Assembly: GCA_015520425.1 (NCBI GenBank)
Contig: WAQC01000003.1
Span: forward strand, 1-16,205
Source of the DNA: Candidatus Pelearchaeum sp.
GTDB taxonomy: Archaea; Thermoproteota; Nitrososphaeria_A; Caldarchaeales; Caldarchaeaceae
Length of the DNA: 16,205 bases
Direction: 5' to 3'
Translations under genes and position numbers: made by a program
Notes under the pieces: generated by a model
What the model was told of the DNA's origin: nothing
Databases searched by the model: none
What the model saw: the letters and a program-made list of their open reading frames with translations, nothing else
In this document: positions 15,728 through 16,205 of the stretch, one piece after another
Layout: each line of letters opens with the position of its first letter
Numbering within the stretch: the first letter of the stretch is position 1

Positions 15728-15821
15728 GAATCTGGGAACCAGCAAACCCCAATCACATGCCTACCGCGTATTATTATTTTTGTTGCGGCTATGGTCGTTA
15801 ATCCGCGTAGTCTGATGCGGT

Positions 15822-16205
15822 ATGATTGTGGTTAAGGCTGGCGGCAGGGTGCTTGAGAATAACATGACCAACATCCTAAACTCCATAGCAGCGCGGCGCG
15901 AGCGTGGTATTGTCTTCGTACATGGAGGAGGCGATGTGGTGTCGCGCTTTGAGAAGGCTCTGGGGATTGAGCCGAAGATAGTAGTCTCTCCAAGCGGGAT
16001 AAGGAGCAGGCTGACGGATGAGCGTGAGATAGAGGTGTATAACATGGTGATGTCGGGGAAGCTGGGAAAGGAAATCTCCGCCTACCTCAACGCGCGTGGG
16101 GTTAAGGCCGTTAGCCTAAGCGGTGTTGATGCTGGAATCATACGGGCTCAGAGGAAGAAGAGGATTATCATAATAGATGAGCGTGGCCGTAAGCGTGTCA
16201 TAGAC
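15822..16205 (+). CDS. lysZ: [LysW]-aminoadipate/glutamate kinase (LysZ), N-terminal part
   Basis: Amino-acid kinase that phosphorylates the LysW-bound aminoadipate (and possibly glutamate) before reduction by LysY. The first 128 residues are present and the frame runs off the right edge. MIVVKAGGRVLENN, IVFVHGGGDVVS, the substrate segment VVSPSGIRSRLTDEREIEVYNMVMSGKLGKEI, LSGVDAGIIRAQRKKRIIIIDERGRKRVID all match the LysZ branch. The IRSRLTD form is typical of LysZ rather than classical ArgB. The start codon gives the usual family N-terminus but lacks a clear Shine-Dalgarno site. It diverges from hemC. lysW and lysX are not in the window. Confidence 0.92.
   Translation, partial: MIVVKAGGRVLENNMTNILNSIAARRERGIVFVHGGGDVVSRFEKALGIEPKIVVSPSGIRSRLTDEREIEVYNMVMSGKLGKEISAYLNARGVKAVSLSGVDAGIIRAQRKKRIIIIDERGRKRVID

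Overview
The window looks like chromosomal DNA from a TACK-group archaeon, most likely an Aigarchaeota/Nitrososphaeria-type (Caldiarchaeum-like) thermophile. The signs are archaeal tRNA-guanine transglycosylase (archaeosine), a PAC2 proteasome-assembly-type protein, a PDCD5-family protein, LysW-type lysine/arginine enzymes (LysY, LysZ), TATA-box promoters (some only about 26 nt from the start codon, suggesting leaderless mRNAs), and GGAGGTGAT-like Shine-Dalgarno sites elsewhere. The phylum is an inference from gene content, not from a marker tree. No rRNA, tRNA, CRISPR array or insertion sequence was seen.

Layout. 1-1227 (-): most of TgtA, cut by the left edge. 1398-2099 (+): PAC2 protein, diverging from tgtA and overlapping the stop codon of the next gene. 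2096-4813 (-): a large SERCA/PMCA-like P-type Ca2+ ATPase. 5016-5336 (+): PDCD5-family protein. 5473-5922 (+): unrecognised 149-residue protein. 5962-6198 (-): small two-helix membrane protein. 6306-7358 (+): LysY/ArgC-type reductase. 7466-8566 (+): an archaeal-type NTPase preceded by a striking array of four regularly spaced inverted half-sites. 8577-15609 (-): an uninterrupted tetrapyrrole cluster in transcription order hemC-hemD-hemB-hemA-hemQ(Cld family)-hemL-hemE. 15822-16205 (+): start of LysZ, cut by the right edge.

The tetrapyrrole cluster encodes every step from glutamyl-tRNA(Glu) to coproporphyrinogen III: HemA and HemL make 5-aminolevulinate, HemB porphobilinogen, HemC hydroxymethylbilane, HemD uroporphyrinogen III, and HemE coproporphyrinogen III. 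A chlorite-dismutase-family protein with the Tyr and His expected of coproheme decarboxylase sits between hemA and hemL. Many archaea make heme through siroheme without HemE, so HemE plus a ChdC-like protein suggests a coproporphyrin-type route. The oxidase and ferrochelatase for that route are not in the window. The genes are tightly coupled (ATGA, TGATG and TAG-c-ATG junctions), except that hemA has its own promoter region with two matching palindromes.

The most unusual non-coding signals are the 10-bp-periodic half-site array abutting the NTPase start codon (7430-7465), the paired AGCA-N4-TGCT palindromes upstream of hemA (12907-12944), and a GC-rich perfect palindrome inside the tgtA core promoter (1246-1257). 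No clearly new multi-gene system was found.
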